Part shown: in pieces, positions 62,156 to 64,000 of the stretch
Position numbering within the stretch: position 1 is the stretch's first letter
How the letters are laid out: the number at the start of each line of letters is the position of its first letter
Source of the DNA: Streptomyces sp. AM 4-1-1
GTDB taxonomy: Bacteria; Actinomycetota; Actinomycetes; Streptomycetales; Streptomycetaceae
Assembly: GCF_029167625.1 (NCBI RefSeq)
Contig: NZ_CP119145.1
Coordinates: forward strand, 5,022,001-5,086,000
Length of the DNA stretch: 64,000 nucleotides
Reading direction: 5' to 3'
Translations under genes and position numbers: made by a program
The notes under the pieces: model-generated
Databases searched by the model: none
Told to the model about the DNA's origin: nothing
Seen by the model: the letters and a program-made list of their open reading frames with translations, nothing else

Positions 62156-63550
62156 ATGAGTGAGACCCCGGACAGCGTCGTCCGTACGTACGTGGAGCAG
62201 CACCGCGCAGCCTTCCTGGACGACCTCGCCGAATGGCTGCGCATTCCGTCCGTCTCGGCCCAGCCGGAGCACGACGGAGACGTACGGCGCAGCGCCGAAT
62301 GGCTCTCCGGCAAGCTGAAGGAGACCGGGTTCCCCGTCACCGAGATCTGGGACACCCCGGGCGCTCCCGCGGTGTTCGCCGAGTGGCCGTCCGACGACCC
62401 GGGGGCGCCGACGGTCCTTGTGTACGGTCACCACGACGTGCAGCCCGCGGCCCGTGAGGACGGCTGGGCCACCGACCCGTTCGAGCCGGTGATCCGTGAC
62501 GGCCGGATGTACGGGCGGGGCGCCGCCGACGACAAGGGGCAGGTGTTCTTCCACACCCTCGGCGTCCGCGCGCACCTCGCCGTCACCGGCCGTACCGCTC
62601 CGGCCGTGCACCTCAAGCTTCTGATCGAGGGCGAGGAGGAGTCGGGTTCCCCGCACTTCCGGGCCCTCGTCGAGGAGCGGGCCGCCAGGCTCGCCGCCGA
62701 TGCCGTGATCGTCTCCGACACCGGCATGTGGGACGAGACGACCCCCACGGTCTGCACCGGGATGCGCGGTCTCGCCGAGTGCGAGATCGAGCTGTACGGC
62801 CCCGATCAGGACATCCACTCCGGTTCGTTCGGCGGCGCGGTTCCCAACCCGGCGACGGCCGCGGCCCGGCTCGTCGCCGCGATGCACGACGCGGACGAGC
62901 GGGTGGCGATACCCGGTTTCTACGACGGTGTGGCCGAACTCACCGACGCCGAGCGGGCGCTCTTCGCCGAGCTGCCGTTCGACGAGGCGGCCTGGCTGCG
63001 TACGGCCAGGTCGCACGCCACGGCGGGCGAGGCCGGCCACACCACGCTCGAACGCGTCTGGGCCCGTCCCACCGCCGAGGTCAACGGCATCGGCGGCGGC
63101 TACCAGGGACCGGGCAGCAAGACGATCGTCCCGTCCTCCGCCGTGCTGAAGCTGAGCTTCCGGCTGGTCGCGGGCCAGGACCCGGAGCACATCGAACGGT
63201 CGGTCCTCCGATGGGCCGAGGACCGGGTCCCGGCGGGAATCCGCCACCGGATCACCTTCTCCGCCGCCACCCGGCCCTGTCTGACCCCGCTCGACCACCC
63301 CGCGCTCCAGGCGGTGGCCCGCGCCATGGGGCGCGTCTTCGACCGGAAGATCCTCTTCACCAGGGAGGGCGGTTCCGGCCCCGCCGCCGATCTCCAGGAC
63401 GTGCTCGGCGCACCTGTCCTCTTCCTGGGCATCTCCGTACCGTCCGACGGCTGGCACGCCCCCGACGAGAAGGTCGAGATCGGCCTGCTCATGAAGGGCG
63501 TGGAGACCACCGCCCATCTGTGGGGCGAGCTGGCCGCGGCACTCCGCTGA
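62156..63550 (+). CDS. M20-family dipeptidase
   Basis: 464 aa. Metal-site blocks GHHDVQP, GRGAADDKGQ, EGEEESGS and DTGMW are those of M20 dipeptidases (CNDP/PepV-like); the second-domain IHSGSFGGAVPNPA is also typical. Cytoplasmic. Nine nt after adnB with its own probable leaderless promoter. Substrates are unknown. Confidence 0.9.
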   Translation: MSETPDSVVRTYVEQHRAAFLDDLAEWLRIPSVSAQPEHDGDVRRSAEWLSGKLKETGFPVTEIWDTPGAPAVFAEWPSDDPGAPTVLVYGHHDVQPAAREDGWATDPFEPVIRDGRMYGRGAADDKGQVFFHTLGVRAHLAVTGRTAPAVHLKLLIEGEEESGSPHFRALVEERAARLAADAVIVSDTGMWDETTPTVCTGMRGLAECEIELYGPDQDIHSGSFGGAVPNPATAAARLVAAMHDADERVAIPGFYDGVAELTDAERALFAELPFDEAAWLRTARSHATAGEAGHTTLERVWARPTAEVNGIGGGYQGPGSKTIVPSSAVLKLSFRLVAGQDPEHIERSVLRWAEDRVPAGIRHRITFSAATRPCLTPLDHPALQAVARAMGRVFDRKILFTREGGSGPAADLQDVLGAPVLFLGISVPSDGWHAPDEKVEIGLLMKGVETTAHLWGELAAALR

Positions 63551-63593
63551 ATTCTCGAACACCCGAACCGTCCTGGGGGAGTGGGAAGCACCT

Positions 63594-64000
63594 GTGAGTA
63601 CCTTCGACAACGTCACCGCAGACCGTCCGATCGGTCTTACCGCGCCCAGCGGAATCGATCGCTCCGCCCACCACCGTCTCGACGAGGCATGGCTGGCCGC
63701 CGCCTGGAGCCACCCCACGACCAGGGTCTTCGTCGTCTCCGGCGGGCAGGTGCTGATCGACGAACGCGCGGACGGCGACACCGCGATCGTCATGACCCCC
63801 GCGTTCGAGGCCCCGCTCACCGAGACCCACCGGTACTTCCTCGGCACGGACGAGGACGGCGTCCGCTACTTCGCTCTCCAGAAGGACACCCTGCCGGGCC
63901 GCATGGACCAGCCGGCCCGTCCGGCGGGGCTGCGGGAGGCCGGGCTGCTGCTGGGCGCCCGGGACGCCGGTCTGATGGCGCACGCGGTGGCCCTGGAGAA
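63594..64000 (+). CDS. nudC: NAD(+) diphosphatase NudC (partial, 5' end)
   Basis: The first 135 codons are present; the window ends before the zinc ribbon and Nudix box. The N-terminal Nudix-like domain, HRLDEAWLAAAWSHPTTRVF and YFLGTDEDGVRYFAL, is recognisable. NudC hydrolyses NADH/NAD+ and can decap NAD-capped RNA. GTG 63594 with GGGGGAG upstream. It follows adnB as in mycobacteria (Rv3199c). Confidence 0.8.
   Translation, partial: MSTFDNVTADRPIGLTAPSGIDRSAHHRLDEAWLAAAWSHPTTRVFVVSGGQVLIDERADGDTAIVMTPAFEAPLTETHRYFLGTDEDGVRYFALQKDTLPGRMDQPARPAGLREAGLLLGARDAGLMAHAVALE

Noticed and set aside
59933..63847. Long (about 1300 codons) minus-strand open frame opposite adnB, the M20 gene and nudC
   Set aside because: Spans three well-supported plus-strand genes and has no recognisable domain; a shadow of high GC.
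1..64000. Mobile element, prophage, CRISPR array, tRNA or rRNA
   Set aside because: No transposase, integrase, phage protein, spaced palindromic repeat or cloverleaf was found on either strand by eye; a tRNAscan/ISfinder search would settle it.

Overview
The window is chromosomal DNA from a high-GC actinomycete, almost certainly a Streptomyces. Evidence: very high G+C with strong GC bias at third codon positions, frequent GTG/TTG starts, many TANNNT -10 boxes placed 6-7 nt before a start codon (leaderless genes), and actinobacterial gene families (HelD/HelR, FdxA, SigE-RseA-HtrA-TatB, DUF3117, DUF3107, DUF3152, MoeZ, AdnAB, DUF574-type methyltransferase). I saw no tRNA, rRNA, CRISPR, insertion sequence, prophage or biosynthetic cluster; this is core chromosome, not an accessory island.

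Layout. 0.1-5 kb: HelD-family RNA polymerase-recycling ATPase, a 91-bp tandem repeat, a SirB1-like gene and a GNAT gene. 5-10 kb: 7Fe ferredoxin fdxA, dapC and dapE (lysine/diaminopimelate pathway) enclosing two secreted or membrane proteins. 10-14.5 kb: LOG protein, folP2, DivIVA-like protein, tagA, an enoyl-CoA hydratase and DUF3117. 14.8-20 kb: O-methyltransferase, then the envelope-stress set sigE, anti-sigma factor, HtrA protease and tatB. 20-27.4 kb: mrp with DUF1003 and a channel-less MgtE/CBS protein, a lipoprotein and corA (magnesium theme). 27.7-34.9 kb: SUFU-like protein, MFS exporter with an operator in its promoter, DUF6758, PHP phosphoesterase, MarC, a 50-aa protein, NYN nuclease and an alpha/beta hydrolase. 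35-46 kb: DEAD-box helicase, ferritin-like protein, DUF3107, TetR, an acidic peptide, a hydrolase, DUF3152 metzincin, epimerase and moeZ. 46-53 kb: two tandem secreted exopeptidase paralogues and a large flippase/pseudokinase fusion. 52.8-64 kb: alkyltransferase-like protein, adnA, an inserted methyltransferase, adnB, an M20 dipeptidase and the start of nudC.

How it fits together. Two gene sets keep the order known from Mycobacterium tuberculosis (roughly fdxC to corA, and rhlE to nudC), so the window joins two ancient actinobacterial synteny blocks. Working groups are DapC/DapE; SigE/RseA/HtrA/TatB for envelope stress; CorA, MgtE-like and DUF1003 around magnesium; and AdnA/AdnB with the Atl protein in DNA repair.

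No clear-cut new defence or mobile system is present. The most unusual items are the adnA-adnB pair split by an opposite-strand methyltransferase gene, with expandable repeats in both Adn linkers; a membrane flippase fused to a degenerate kinase; a tandem array grown from the 3' end of a coding sequence; a DEAD-box helicase that appears to start at CTG; and a possible deletion remnant upstream of moeZ. Functional names rest on sequence motifs and remembered family knowledge; no database search was run.
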